Positions 34,976 to 44,616 of a stretch of DNA of 64,000 nucleotides are shown piece by piece. The notes under the pieces were generated by a model. It saw nothing but the letters and a program-made list of their open reading frames with translations. It made no database searches and was not told where the DNA came from. The stretch is from Pseudomonas sp. S35. GTDB lineage: Bacteria > Pseudomonadota > Gammaproteobacteria > Pseudomonadales > Pseudomonadaceae. Both the position numbers and the translations under genes were made by a program. How positions within the stretch are numbered: position 1 is the stretch's first letter; each line of letters opens with the position of its first letter. The stretch lies in the NCBI RefSeq assembly GCF_009866765.1, contig NZ_CP019431.1:3596001-3660000 (forward strand). The letters run 5' to 3'.

Positions 34976-35722
34976 ATGAAACCTCAAATGGCTCTGAAAC
35001 CAATGGTTTTCGCTCTCGCCGCACTCATGGCTGCTGCTGCTCAAGCAGGTGGTGGCTGGCACCCTGCGCCTCAACCTACCGGCGTGGTTGCCTCTGTCGT
35101 GACCGATGTGCAAAACAGCGGTGGCAACCGGTTTGACGACACCAAAACCGAAAACAACGCCTCTGCCGATGGCTCGGTAAACGGCAACAGCGGCAACACC
35201 GGTGTCAACGTTCAAGCAGGCAGTGGCAACCAGGCAGATAACTCTGCGGCCATCTCCAGCGCCAAAGGTGACTTCGCCTCAGTATTCGCTGTTGTCGATG
35301 TGAACCAAAACAGCGGCCTGAACAACTTCGTCAACAAAGGCACCCAAAACAACGCCTCCCTGGACAACTCGGTCAACGGTAACTCCGGCAACCTGGGTTA
35401 CAACGGCCAGGCCGGTCAAGGCAACCAGGGTAAAAACAACCTGGCAATCACCACTGCTGACGGCAAAAACATCGCTGCAGCCGCCAACACCGAACAAAAC
35501 TCGCTCGCCAACAGCTACCTCAACACGGCTGCAACCAGCCACGGCTATGGCCACGGCGGCAAGGCTCAATACGTGTCCAACAACTCCAGCCTCGACAACT
35601 CGGTTAACCGCAACTCCGGCAACGTGGGTGTGAACCTGCAATCCGGTGCCGGCAACCAAGGCAGCAACAGCCTGTCGATCGGTCAAGGTTGCACCGTCTG
35701 CGCCAGCGGCGTGCGCTTCTGA
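34976..35722 (+). CDS. fapC: FapC, major functional-amyloid fibre protein
   Basis: A 248-residue secreted protein, the main fibre subunit of Pseudomonas biofilm amyloid. The signal peptide ends at about residue 24. Three imperfect repeats of about 34 residues lie at 60-93, 125-158 and 202-235, each of the form NNAS.D.SVNGNSGN.G.N.Q.G.GNQ. They are linked by L1 (about 94-124) and L2 (159-201, with GYGHGGKA). The conserved C-terminal CxxC (GCTVCASG) is at about 239-242. Strong AAGGAGAAA ribosome site. A terminator-like hairpin follows, which would favour high fapABC over fapDEF expression. Confidence 0.96.
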   Translation: MKPQMALKPMVFALAALMAAAAQAGGGWHPAPQPTGVVASVVTDVQNSGGNRFDDTKTENNASADGSVNGNSGNTGVNVQAGSGNQADNSAAISSAKGDFASVFAVVDVNQNSGLNNFVNKGTQNNASLDNSVNGNSGNLGYNGQAGQGNQGKNNLAITTADGKNIAAAANTEQNSLANSYLNTAATSHGYGHGGKAQYVSNNSSLDNSVNRNSGNVGVNLQSGAGNQGSNSLSIGQGCTVCASGVRF

Positions 35723-35728
35723 TCCAGC

Positions 35729-35756
35729 GGGGCCTTGGCAACAAGGCCCCTTTTTT
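35729..35756 (+). terminator. Terminator-like hairpin between fapC and fapD
   Basis: GGGGCCTTG-GCAA-CAAGGCCCC followed by six T, six bases after the fapC stop. It sits inside the operon, so partial read-through probably sets the high ratio of fibre subunits to export machinery. Confidence 0.9.
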
Positions 35757-35784
35757 ATTCCAGTGTCCAACAGGTCAGTCGATC

Positions 35785-36465
35785 ATGCGCCTCGCGACCC
35801 TCACCCTCCTGATGTTACTCACCGGCCCTTCGTGGGCAGGCACTATGGCGATTTCAGCCATGCCTGGCGGTGCAGTGATCTTCAAGAAGGTCGAGAGTAT
35901 CCGTGAACGCCGCTTCGCCAACCTGGTGGAACAGAAAACCGATTTCAGCTGCGGTGCCGCGGCACTCGCCACCATCCTGCGCCAGGCCTATTGGCTGGAC
36001 GTCGACGAAGATCACATCATCAAAGGCATGCTGGTCACTGCCGACCAGGACCTGGTGCGTACCCAGGGCTTTTCCATGCTGGACATGAAGCGCTACCTCG
36101 AAAGCATTGGCATGCGCGCCCGGGGCTACAAGATCGGGGCCGACACCTTGGTCACGGTAAAAATCCCTGTGGTGGTACTGCTGGAAATTCGCGGCTACAA
36201 GCACTTCGTGGTGATGCAGCGCGCCGACAAGGACTGGGTCTACATAGGCGACCCGGTACTGGGCCATAAACGCTATTCGCACGATGATTTCGTCAAGGGC
36301 TGGAATGGCATCGTGTTTGCCGTGCTGGGCGAAGGTTACGACAAGGCCAACGTCTTGCTCGACCCGCCTACACCGCTGACCGCCAAGAACCAGTTGAACG
36401 AGTTCAGGCCCGTGGGCGATGCCGAGCTGATGGATTTCGGTTTTATCCAGAGCGACTTCTTCTAG
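35785..36465 (+). CDS. fapD: FapD, C39-family cysteine peptidase of the amyloid system
   Basis: A 226-residue protein with signal peptide (LATLTLLMLLTGPSWA, 1-18) and a papain-like C39 peptidase domain. The catalytic Cys lies in EQKTDFSCGAAALATILRQ near residue 53, His in RGYKHFVVMQRAD near 137, and the Asp in VYIGDPVLGHKRYS near 153. C39 enzymes cleave leader peptides in peptide export; FapD is needed for Fap export and is thought to process Fap components. The ATG at 35785 is chosen because it opens the signal peptide. Confidence 0.93.
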   Translation: MRLATLTLLMLLTGPSWAGTMAISAMPGGAVIFKKVESIRERRFANLVEQKTDFSCGAAALATILRQAYWLDVDEDHIIKGMLVTADQDLVRTQGFSMLDMKRYLESIGMRARGYKIGADTLVTVKIPVVVLLEIRGYKHFVVMQRADKDWVYIGDPVLGHKRYSHDDFVKGWNGIVFAVLGEGYDKANVLLDPPTPLTAKNQLNEFRPVGDAELMDFGFIQSDFF

Positions 36466-36502
36466 AAGCGCAATAAGGGGCAGGACGCTCCAGGAGCAGA
36501 AG

Positions 36503-37246
36503 ATGAACACTTCCCGTTGGCTGACGGTCATGTGTCTGGCAGCCTCAATGCCCGCTTATGCTTCATCGGGGTTCAAACCCATCGAACTCAAGGATTCGGA
36601 AATGGCCGACCTGCGCGGCCGTTACGTGATGCCGGGGCGAATCATCAGCTTCGGGATTGTCATGAGCAGTACCTGGACCAACGCGGTGGGTGACACCATC
36701 ACCGGCAAGGCCAGCATGCAGGTCGACTCGTCAACCATCACGCCACAATTCTACGTACAAACCACCGGTTCGACCGGCAACGGGAGCAACCCCAATACCG
36801 GTACCGGCACAGTCACCGGCGGCGCCGGCCTGGGCAGTGGCCAGGGCGTGACGCAGAGCGTGCGAACCGCTGGCGATGGCAACACCGCCTATAACAACGT
36901 AGGTATCACCGTCGAGAATGGCTTTGCACCTTCCAACATTGTGCAATCGGGGCAAGTATTGGTCGCCGGTGGCACCGTCACAGGTGACAGCGCCGCTGGC
37001 CGCGTCAGCGTGTCGGCCAACAACGGCGGCCTGCAAATGGCGATCCAGGCCAACCACAACCAGGGCAACAGTTTGCAGCAGATCGGCAGCGGTACGGTGC
37101 TGCAAGGCACGGTTTTGACCGGCAACACCAACTTCGTCAACAACATGACCCAACTCAATGTCGTGATGAACAACAACGGTTTGAACAACGGCGCGCTGAA
37201 CTGCAATTTGGACCAACTCAAAGGCCTACGCACTCTCGGTTATTGA
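36503..37246 (+). CDS. fapE: FapE, fibre-associated component
   Basis: A 247-residue secreted protein. The signal peptide is about residues 1-20 (LTVMCLAASMPAYA). The conserved N-terminal motif FKPIELKDSEMADLRGRYVMPGRIISFGIVMSSTW is typical of FapE. A Gly/Asn/Thr-rich body follows (TGSTGNGSNPNTGTGTVTGGAG), then a strand-rich part with NQGNSLQQ and NNNGLNNGALNCNLDQLKGL. FapE is found in mature fibrils in minor amounts. GGAGCAG precedes the ATG; it is 37 bases after fapD. Confidence 0.92.
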   Translation: MNTSRWLTVMCLAASMPAYASSGFKPIELKDSEMADLRGRYVMPGRIISFGIVMSSTWTNAVGDTITGKASMQVDSSTITPQFYVQTTGSTGNGSNPNTGTGTVTGGAGLGSGQGVTQSVRTAGDGNTAYNNVGITVENGFAPSNIVQSGQVLVAGGTVTGDSAAGRVSVSANNGGLQMAIQANHNQGNSLQQIGSGTVLQGTVLTGNTNFVNNMTQLNVVMNNNGLNNGALNCNLDQLKGLRTLGY

Positions 37247-37295
37247 ACTACGCTGACCCTCGACACTTACGCATTAGAAAAGGACGGCTTATTTC

Positions 37296-38600
37296 ATGCA
37301 TCGATCGTTATCGCTCCGTGCGGTGGTCTGTTTAAGTACGCTCTTGCCTGCATCCGTTCTGTATGCCGCGCCAGACGCCGATATCGAAACCCTCAAACAG
37401 GAACTCCTGGAACTCAAGCAGCGGTACGATGTGCAACAAAAAGCCCTTGCGGTGCTGGAGCAGCGCGTACGCCAGGTCGAAGACCAGCCGGCGGCACCGG
37501 CGCCCAAACGCCTGGCCAAGTCCCCCGCAGACTTTCAAAAAGCCAACGGCACCACCGTCGCGGGCACGGGAGCCGCAGCCGCTTCTGGCGGTGCAGGCGG
37601 TGGCGGCAGTTCCTACGGCCAGTCCCTCAAGGACGACTCGGCCCCTGCGCAAAGTGTGAGCAACCTCTATAACGAAGCCAGCGGCTTTTTCGGCAACGGC
37701 AAGTTCAGCTTTGAAACCGGCATTACCTATGCCCGTTACGACGCCCGCCAGTTGACCCTCAACGGGTTCCTGGCGCTGGACTCGATTTTCCTCGGCAATA
37801 TCAACCTGGACCGGATCAAGTCCGATAACTGGACCCTGGACCTGACCGGGCGCTACAACGTCGACAACCGTTGGCAGTTCGACGTGAACGTGCCCGTGGT
37901 GTACCGCGACTCCACCTACCAGTCAGCCGGTGCTGGCAACAACGGCACCGCAACGTCGGAAGCCTCGGTCACCCGCGACCCGACCATCGGCGACGTCAAC
38001 TTCGGCGTGGCGTACAAATTCCTCGACGAAACCCCTAACCTTCCGGACGCCGTGGTGTCGGTGCGGGTCAAGGCGCCGACGGGCAAAGAGCCGTTTGGTA
38101 TCAAGCTGGTCAATACCCCCGGCAACGACAACCTGTTTGTGCCGGAAAGCCTGCCCACCGGCAACGGCGTCTGGTCGATCACACCAGGGATTTCCCTGGT
38201 CAAGACCTTCGACCCGGCGGTGCTGTTTGGCTCGCTGTCCTACACCCACAACTTCGAGGACTCGTTTGACGACATCAGCAGTGACGTCAACCAGAAGGTC
38301 GGCGGCAAGGTCAGCCTTGGCGACAGCTTCCAGTTCGGCGTCGGTGTAGCCTTCGCCCTCAACGAGAAGATGAGTATGTCGTTCTCGGTGTCGGACCTGG
38401 TGCAACGCAAGAGCCGACTCAAGCCGGATGGTGGCGACTGGCAGTCGGTGGTCTCCAGCGACGCGAATGCCGGGTACTTCAACGTGGGGATGACCATTGC
38501 GGCATCGGATAACCTGACGATCGTGCCGAACCTGGCGATTGGGATGACGGATGATGCGCCGGACTTTACGTTCAGCCTGAAATTCCCTTACTACTTCTAA
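37296..38600 (+). CDS. fapF: FapF, outer-membrane amyloid export channel
   Basis: A 434-residue outer-membrane protein. A signal peptide ([15 protein letters not shown]) is followed by a periplasmic coiled coil (about 28-68: [33 protein letters not shown]) and an Ala/Gly-rich linker with a plug helix (about 110-130). The beta-barrel then runs to the last residues FSLKFPYYF, ending in an aromatic. This matches the trimeric, gated FapF channel. Last gene of the operon, ended by the strong terminator at 38630-38669. Confidence 0.94.
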   Translation: MHRSLSLRAVVCLSTLLPASVLYAAPDADIETLKQELLELKQRYDVQQKALAVLEQRVRQVEDQPAAPAPKRLAKSPADFQKANGTTVAGTGAAAASGGAGGGGSSYGQSLKDDSAPAQSVSNLYNEASGFFGNGKFSFETGITYARYDARQLTLNGFLALDSIFLGNINLDRIKSDNWTLDLTGRYNVDNRWQFDVNVPVVYRDSTYQSAGAGNNGTATSEASVTRDPTIGDVNFGVAYKFLDETPNLPDAVVSVRVKAPTGKEPFGIKLVNTPGNDNLFVPESLPTGNGVWSITPGISLVKTFDPAVLFGSLSYTHNFEDSFDDISSDVNQKVGGKVSLGDSFQFGVGVAFALNEKMSMSFSVSDLVQRKSRLKPDGGDWQSVVSSDANAGYFNVGMTIAASDNLTIVPNLAIGMTDDAPDFTFSLKFPYYF

Positions 38601-38629
38601 CCCGACTCCTACAGATTCAAGTGCACAGA

Positions 38630-38669
38630 GAAAAGCCCCGCAACGATAAGGGTCGTTGCGGGGCTTTTC
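38630..38669. terminator. Bidirectional terminator between fapF and the sigma-54 regulator
   Basis: A perfect 17-bp stem (38630-38646 with 38653-38669, core GCCCCGCAACGA/TCGTTGCGGGGC) flanked by AAAA and TTTT. It can end fapABCDEF from one side and the regulator gene from the other. Confidence 0.95.
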
Positions 38670-38681
38670 GGTTTACCCGCC

Positions 38682-40007
38682 CTAGCGGATCTGGTGTTTG
38701 TGCAGCAACCGGTAGAACGTCGGCCGGGAAATCCCCAGCACACGGGCGGCGACACTCAGGTTGTCGCTGTGCCGGTTGAGCACATCGCACAGCGCCTGAC
38801 GTTCGGCGCGGTGCTTGTAGTCTTCCAGTGTAGCCATAGGTGGCGAAATTACCTGTTCACCCACTAATCCCAGATCAACGGCTTCGATCTGGCGCCCTTC
38901 GGCGAGCACGAGGCCACGGCGTACCCGGTTCGCCAACTCGCGCACATTGCCCGGCCACGGGTGCTGCCCCATCGCAACCAAGGCATCCTCACTGAAACTG
39001 CGCGGGCGGCGGCCGGTTTCCTGGCTGTAGAAGCGTGAAAAGTGGTTGGCCAGCATCGCCACATCACCATGACGCTCGCGCAGCGGTGCCGTGACGACTT
39101 GCAGCACATTGAGCCGGTAGTACAAGTCTTCACGAAAGCGGCCCTTGGCGACCGCAGCTTCCAGATCGACGTGGGTCGCGGCCAGCACTCGCACATCCAC
39201 CGGGATGGGCTGGCTACCGCCGACACGCTCGACCTGCTTTTCCTGCAAGAACCGCAGCAAGTTGGCTTGCAGTTCCATCGGTAAATCGCCTATTTCATCG
39301 AGGAACAGTGTGCCGCCGTGGGCCGCTTCAATGCGCCCGACCTTGCGTTGATGGGCGCCGGTAAACGCGCCTTTCTCGTGGCCGAACAGTTCCGATTGAA
39401 TCAAGTGCTCCGGGATCGCGCCGCAGTTGATCGCGACAAAAGGCTTGGCGTGGCGCTGGGATTGGCGGTGCAAGGTCTTGGCGACCAGCTCCTTACCGGT
39501 ACCGCTGTCGCCACGAATCAGGACCGGCGACTCGGTAGGTGCCAGCTTGGATAACAGCTTGCGCAGCTCGCGAATCGGGCGACTGTCACCGAGCAGTTCA
39601 TGCTCTGGCTCATCGACCGGGGTATGCCCCTTGCCACGCAGGCGCGCCATGCCGAAGGCGCGGCCCAGCGTCACCTGGACCCTGGACACATCGAACGGCA
39701 GGGTATGGAAGTCAAAGAACCACTCGCACACGAAATCGCCGACATTCTGCAACCGCAGGACATCCTGGCTGAGCACGGCAATCCATTCGGTGCCGCTACG
39801 GCCAATCAACTCCTTGACCGCTTCCGGACGCTCCAGGTGATACGGCTGCAAGCGCAGCAAACCTACATCGCAGGAGCGGTCGCCCACCGTTTCCAGGGCG
39901 CAGCTGTCGACCTCCCAGCCCGCGGTGCGCAGGCCAGGCAACAATCCATGGCAGTCGTCACAGGGGTCGACCACAAGCAAGCGGCGTTGCACGGGGGTAA
40001 CAACCAT
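38682..40007 (-). CDS. Sigma-54-dependent transcriptional activator (VpsR/FleQ-like N-terminus)
   Basis: A 441-residue enhancer-binding protein. Residues 1-125 form a receiver-like domain without a clear phospho-acceptor pattern (LLVVDPCDDCHGLLPGLRTAGWEVDSCALE), as in VpsR/FleQ-type regulators. The AAA+ domain (about 138-365) has Walker A GDSGTGKE, the sigma-54-contacting GAFTGA, Walker B GGTLFLDEIGDL and an arginine-finger region FREDLYYRLNVL. A Fis-type HTH ends the protein (NLSVAARVLGISRPTFYRLL). It faces the fap operon, whose promoter is of the -24/-12 type, so it is the best candidate activator. Relatives bind c-di-GMP; that is only inferred here. Confidence 0.92.
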   Translation of the reverse strand: MVVTPVQRRLLVVDPCDDCHGLLPGLRTAGWEVDSCALETVGDRSCDVGLLRLQPYHLERPEAVKELIGRSGTEWIAVLSQDVLRLQNVGDFVCEWFFDFHTLPFDVSRVQVTLGRAFGMARLRGKGHTPVDEPEHELLGDSRPIRELRKLLSKLAPTESPVLIRGDSGTGKELVAKTLHRQSQRHAKPFVAINCGAIPEHLIQSELFGHEKGAFTGAHQRKVGRIEAAHGGTLFLDEIGDLPMELQANLLRFLQEKQVERVGGSQPIPVDVRVLAATHVDLEAAVAKGRFREDLYYRLNVLQVVTAPLRERHGDVAMLANHFSRFYSQETGRRPRSFSEDALVAMGQHPWPGNVRELANRVRRGLVLAEGRQIEAVDLGLVGEQVISPPMATLEDYKHRAERQALCDVLNRHSDNLSVAARVLGISRPTFYRLLHKHQIR

Positions 40008-40350
40008 GACTATTCCTTGGCGTCAAAATTGTTAAAGTTATTTAGAAACAATGCGTTGTGAGGCCCAGCGCTAACACTAGCAAGGTCTTGACGCTGCCCT
40101 TGTACCGTTTCGCTATAAGTGCGGGCAGAAAGCCAGCAAGCGCTGTTTCAAGCAAAACAGTCGCGCCTCGCCCAAACGTTCATTCAGCTTTCAAAACAGC
40201 TGCTTACATGACGTTAATCAGGAAAAGTTGAAATTTGTTGTTCTAACATGTGACCCGCACCCCACCATCGCGCATCAGTACAAGTAACCCACCGCACGGT
40301 CAGCCCAACCGCCGGTACTCACTTGAATGGGCATTTAGAGAGAGACCCAC

Positions 40351-40611
40351 ATGAACGCCCCGCTCCGCATCAACGAAGCTCTTTTGATCGCAGACCGTGC
40401 TTTCCAACCCTTTCAGTGCGTGGCCTGGCACGATGGCAACGGCGCCCTGAGCCTGAGCGTCATCGACCGCACCAATACCCGTATTGGCAGCAAACAACTG
40501 TCGTCGAACACTTACAGCGACCCGGCGCAATTGGAAGACCTGCTGTTGCAGGCCCGCGCCGAGCTCGACAAAGATGGCTACCAGTTGCAGTCCTGGGCCA
40601 TGCCGAAGTAA
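40351..40611 (+). CDS. Conserved small Pseudomonas protein, 86 residues
   Basis: A short soluble protein (LRINEALLIADRAFQPFQCVAWHDGNGALSLSVIDRTNTRIG, then PAQLEDLLLQARAELDKDGYQL). No signal peptide and no recognisable domain. GAGAGAGACC precedes the ATG. It is followed by a strong hairpin. The 343-base gap before it (40008-40350) holds the promoters of this gene and of the sigma-54 regulator, but I see no gene there. Function unknown. Confidence 0.82.
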   Translation: MNAPLRINEALLIADRAFQPFQCVAWHDGNGALSLSVIDRTNTRIGSKQLSSNTYSDPAQLEDLLLQARAELDKDGYQLQSWAMPK

Positions 40612-40620
40612 GTCGCCGCG

Positions 40621-40659
40621 CCAACTTCCGATCACCCCACAACAGTGATCGGAAGTTGG
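40621..40659. terminator. 15-bp hairpin between convergent genes
   Basis: CCAACTTCCGATCAC (40621-40635) pairs perfectly with GTGATCGGAAGTTGG (40645-40659) around a nine-base loop. No T-run on either side; it probably acts as a transcript end for the small gene and the HAD operon. Confidence 0.7.
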
Positions 40660-40680
40660 GCAAACTAGAACTTAAGACGT

Positions 40681-41505
40681 TTATCTGGTTGCGAGAATAA
40701 ATCGCTCGATTGCTTCTGCAGCACCGTCCTCGACATTACTGCCAGTCACTACACTGGCCCGACGTTTGACCGATTCTTCTGCCTGCCCCATCGCAATCGA
40801 TAAGCCAGCCACCTCAAACATCGCCGGGTCATTCCCACCATCACCGATGGCCGCCGTCTGTTCCAGCGGCACCCCCAGGTGCGCCGCCAGGGTCTTCAAG
40901 GCCTCGCCCTTATTGGCCAGCATGGCCGTCACATCCAGATAAACCGGTTGCGAACGTGAAACCTGCGCCAGGCCTTGCACCTTGGGCTGCAACCGCGCTT
41001 CCAGCGCCACCAAGAGCTGGGTGTTATTGCTCGCGGCGACGATCTTGTCGATCCGGTCCAGGTACGGCTCGAAACTCTCCACCACCACCGGCCCATATCC
41101 CAGGCCGTGGGCTTCGCGCGGTTCCATTGGCCCCGGCGGGCCACGCCTGAGCCAGTCACCGTCGGCAAACACCCAAGCTTCCACCTCCGGCTCGGCTGAG
41201 AACAGCGCCAGGGTCACCAGCGCCGCCTCGGCCGGCAGGTGGTGGGCAAGCAGGATGCTGCCATCCGGGTTGATCAAGGTGCCACCGTTGAAACCCGCCA
41301 CAGGCACATCGATACCAAAGGTCTCGATCAGGTGCAGCATGGCCTTGGGCGGCCGGCCACTGGCCAGGCTGAAAAACACCCCAGCCTCACGCAGCGCACT
41401 CACCGCATCGACGGTGCGTTGGCTAAGACGGTGGTCCGGATGCAGCAACGTGCCGTCCACGTCGCTGAGGATAAAACGCACGGGATGAATCGCGGCATCA
41501 CTCAT
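40681..41505 (-). CDS. HAD-superfamily (Cof-type) phosphatase
   Basis: A 274-residue haloacid-dehalogenase-like hydrolase of the Cof/IIB group, a cytoplasmic sugar-phosphate or related phosphatase. Motif I is LSDVDGTLLHPDH near residue 13 with the nucleophile Asp. Motif II is FFSLASGRPPKAML. Motifs III/IV are ANKGEALKTLAAHLGV and AIGDGGNDPAMFEVAG near 220. It overlaps the zwf stop by 4 bases and is the third gene of a gnd-zwf-HAD operon. The substrate may thus be a pentose-phosphate-type sugar phosphate, but that is inference. Confidence 0.92.
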   Translation of the reverse strand: MSDAAIHPVRFILSDVDGTLLHPDHRLSQRTVDAVSALREAGVFFSLASGRPPKAMLHLIETFGIDVPVAGFNGGTLINPDGSILLAHHLPAEAALVTLALFSAEPEVEAWVFADGDWLRRGPPGPMEPREAHGLGYGPVVVESFEPYLDRIDKIVAASNNTQLLVALEARLQPKVQGLAQVSRSQPVYLDVTAMLANKGEALKTLAAHLGVPLEQTAAIGDGGNDPAMFEVAGLSIAMGQAEESVKRRASVVTGSNVEDGAAEAIERFILATR

Positions 41506-43021
41506 CCGAGCGTATGCCAGGTGCGACCATCACGGGCCAGCAACGCATCGGCCGCTGCCGGACCATCTTCACCTGCCTTGTAGGCCTGGATGCCATCATC
41601 TTCCTTCCACGCATCGAGGAATGGCTGTACCGCACGCCAGCCGTTCTCGATGTTGTCGGCACGCTGGAACAAGGTCTGATCGCCGGTCATGCAGTCGTAG
41701 ATCAGGGTTTCGTACCCGGTCGACGGCTGCATCTGGAAGAAGTCCTTGTAGGCGAAACCCAGTTGGATGTTGGCCATGTCCAGGGTCGGCCCAGGCTTTT
41801 TCGCCAGCAGGTCAAACCACATGCCTTCATTGGGCTGGATCTGGATTTTCAGGTAGGTGGGCTTGAGCTCATCCACCTCGGTATCGCGAAACTGCGCATA
41901 GGGCGCCGGCTTGAAGCAGATCACGATTTCGGTGTCGCGCACGCTCATGCGCTTGCCAGTACGCAGGTAGAACGGCACACCGACCCAGCGCCAGTTGTCG
42001 ATCATCACCTTGAGGGCCACGAACGTCTCGGTACTGCTGTCGGGTGCGACGTTGGCTTCTTCCCGGTAACCCGGCAGCTGCTTGCCGCCGATTTCGCCGG
42101 CGGTGTACTGCCCGCGCACCGAGTTGGCCCGTGCATCTTCCAGGGACCACGGCCGTACCGCGCCGATTACCTTGGCCTTCTCACCGCGCACGGCGTCGGC
42201 GCCAAAGGCCGCAGGCGGCTCCATGGCGACCATCGCCAGCAACTGGAACAAGTGGTTGGGCACCATGTCGCGCAACGTGCCGGTTTTCTCGAAAAAATTG
42301 CCTCGGGTTTCTACGCCCACGGTTTCAGCCGCGGTGATTTGCACGTGATCGATGTAATGGTTGTTCCAGAACGCTTCGAACAGCACGTTGGAAAACCGGC
42401 TGATCAGGATGTTTTGCACCGTTTCCTTGCCCAGGTAATGGTCGATGCGATAGATCTGCTTCTCGCTCATCACCTTGAGCAGGCTGGCGTTCAGCGCTTC
42501 GGCGGTGGCCAGGTCAGACCCAAACGGCTTCTCGATCACCACGCGACGGAAACCGTCATCGGTTTCCGTCAGCAGGCCGGCACTGCCCAGGCGCTGCACC
42601 ACTTCACTGAAGAAGCGCGGTGCGGTGGCCAGGTAGAACACCGCATTGCCGGTGCCGCTGTCGGCGATTTTCTTGCCGATGTCGGCGTAGGTGCTGTCGT
42701 CGAGGAAGTCGCCCTCGACGTAGCTGATACCTTTGGCCAACTGCGCCCACAACTGCGGGTCGAGGGCATTGTCCGCACTGCCCTTGACCTTGCTAGCGGC
42801 TTCGGTGCGGATGAAGTCCTCCAGTTTCTTGGCGAAGTCGGCATCACTGATGGCGTTGTGATCAACGCCCACAATGCGCAGGCCATCGCCCAGCAAACCA
42901 TCACGACTGAGGTTGTACAGCGCCGGCATGAGCAGGCGCTTGACCAGGTCGCCGTGGGCGCCAAACAGAAACAAGGTGGTAGGTGGAGCGGGTTCGGCCT
43001 TGGGTTTCTTGCCGTTGGCGG

Positions 43022-43025
<4 letters not shown>
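41502..43025 (-). CDS. zwf: Glucose-6-phosphate 1-dehydrogenase
   Basis: A 507-residue NADP enzyme that oxidises glucose 6-phosphate to 6-phosphogluconolactone. The nucleotide-binding element is [22 protein letters not shown] near residue 20. The active site [13 protein letters not shown] near 195 has the catalytic His and Lys, and [13 protein letters not shown] near 165 is conserved. The 4-base overlap with gnd means the two oxidative pentose phosphate steps are made together. Pseudomonas carry several zwf copies; this gnd-linked one differs from the hexR-zwf-pgl-eda copy, so it is probably the second isozyme. Confidence 0.96.
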
Positions 43026-44005
<980 letters not shown>

Positions 44006-44089
44006 GTGCTGATGCTCCTAACTACTAAAAAATGTGTGACATAGTTTATAGCGCAATGAGGCTAATGAGGGTTAGTCCAGGGCAGATCG

Positions 44090-44106
44090 TTGTAGTTTCA
44101 TGACAA
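44090..44106. promoter_or_regulatory. Candidate HexR operator upstream of gnd
   Basis: TTGTAGTTTCATGACAA matches the gammaproteobacterial HexR palindrome TTGTAATTAAATTACAA at 13 of 17 positions, with both TTGT and ACAA ends intact. HexR controls zwf, edd and gap genes in Pseudomonas, so a site before gnd-zwf is plausible but untested. Confidence 0.4.
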
Positions 44107-44276
44107 AAAAGTGGCCATCGTTTCACCATCACCGCAGTAAAAGTCACACGACCACCAAAAATAAAAAAGTTCCATTGCCGTGAAAAAGAATTCAGAATTG
44201 CTTCCGACTGTTGCCGAGAACCTCGACTCAAGCGTTCTGGCACACCGCGACACACCGGCTATTTGCGAGGTAAGCA

Positions 44277-44456
44277 ATGAGCACTGCACAGATGACCCGT
44301 CCTGCCCAGACCCTGTACGTCACCCTCCGCCGCGACGAATTGCGCCAGTTGAAAGACGAGCGCGAACAGTTGCAGCACGAGGTCATGCGCCTGCGTGCTC
44401 ACATCATTCAAGCCCAGCTGGACCAGCCCTCAGGCGCGCAACCTGCGCTCTGCTAA
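44277..44456 (+). CDS. Small coiled-coil protein, 59 residues
   Basis: MSTAQMTRPAQTLYVTLRR, then DELRQLKDEREQLQHEVMRLRAHIIQAQL, a clear heptad-patterned helix, and a Pro/Ala tail ending QPALC. GAGGTAAG precedes the ATG by a few bases. Codon use is that of the genome. It is a short cytosolic protein of unknown role, divergent from gnd. I cannot name a family. Confidence 0.65.
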   Translation: MSTAQMTRPAQTLYVTLRRDELRQLKDEREQLQHEVMRLRAHIIQAQLDQPSGAQPALC

Positions 44457-44616
44457 GCCCTGTCATGACTTTGTAAGATAACGGCTACAAAAATCTCACA
44501 AAGTTTTCACACGCCTTTCTTGATACTCCCGCCCCCAAGGGCCACCCCATGCAAGGGTGGCCTCTGTTGCGTGCAGCCGTGCGCGTCGACTGACAATTAC
44601 CGGGTTGGAGCGCTGG

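Noticed and set aside
35100..35700. Regularly spaced repeats in fapC as a possible CRISPR or tandem DNA repeat
   Set aside because: The repeats are protein-level amyloid repeats of about 34 residues; DNA identity is moderate and there are no spacers.
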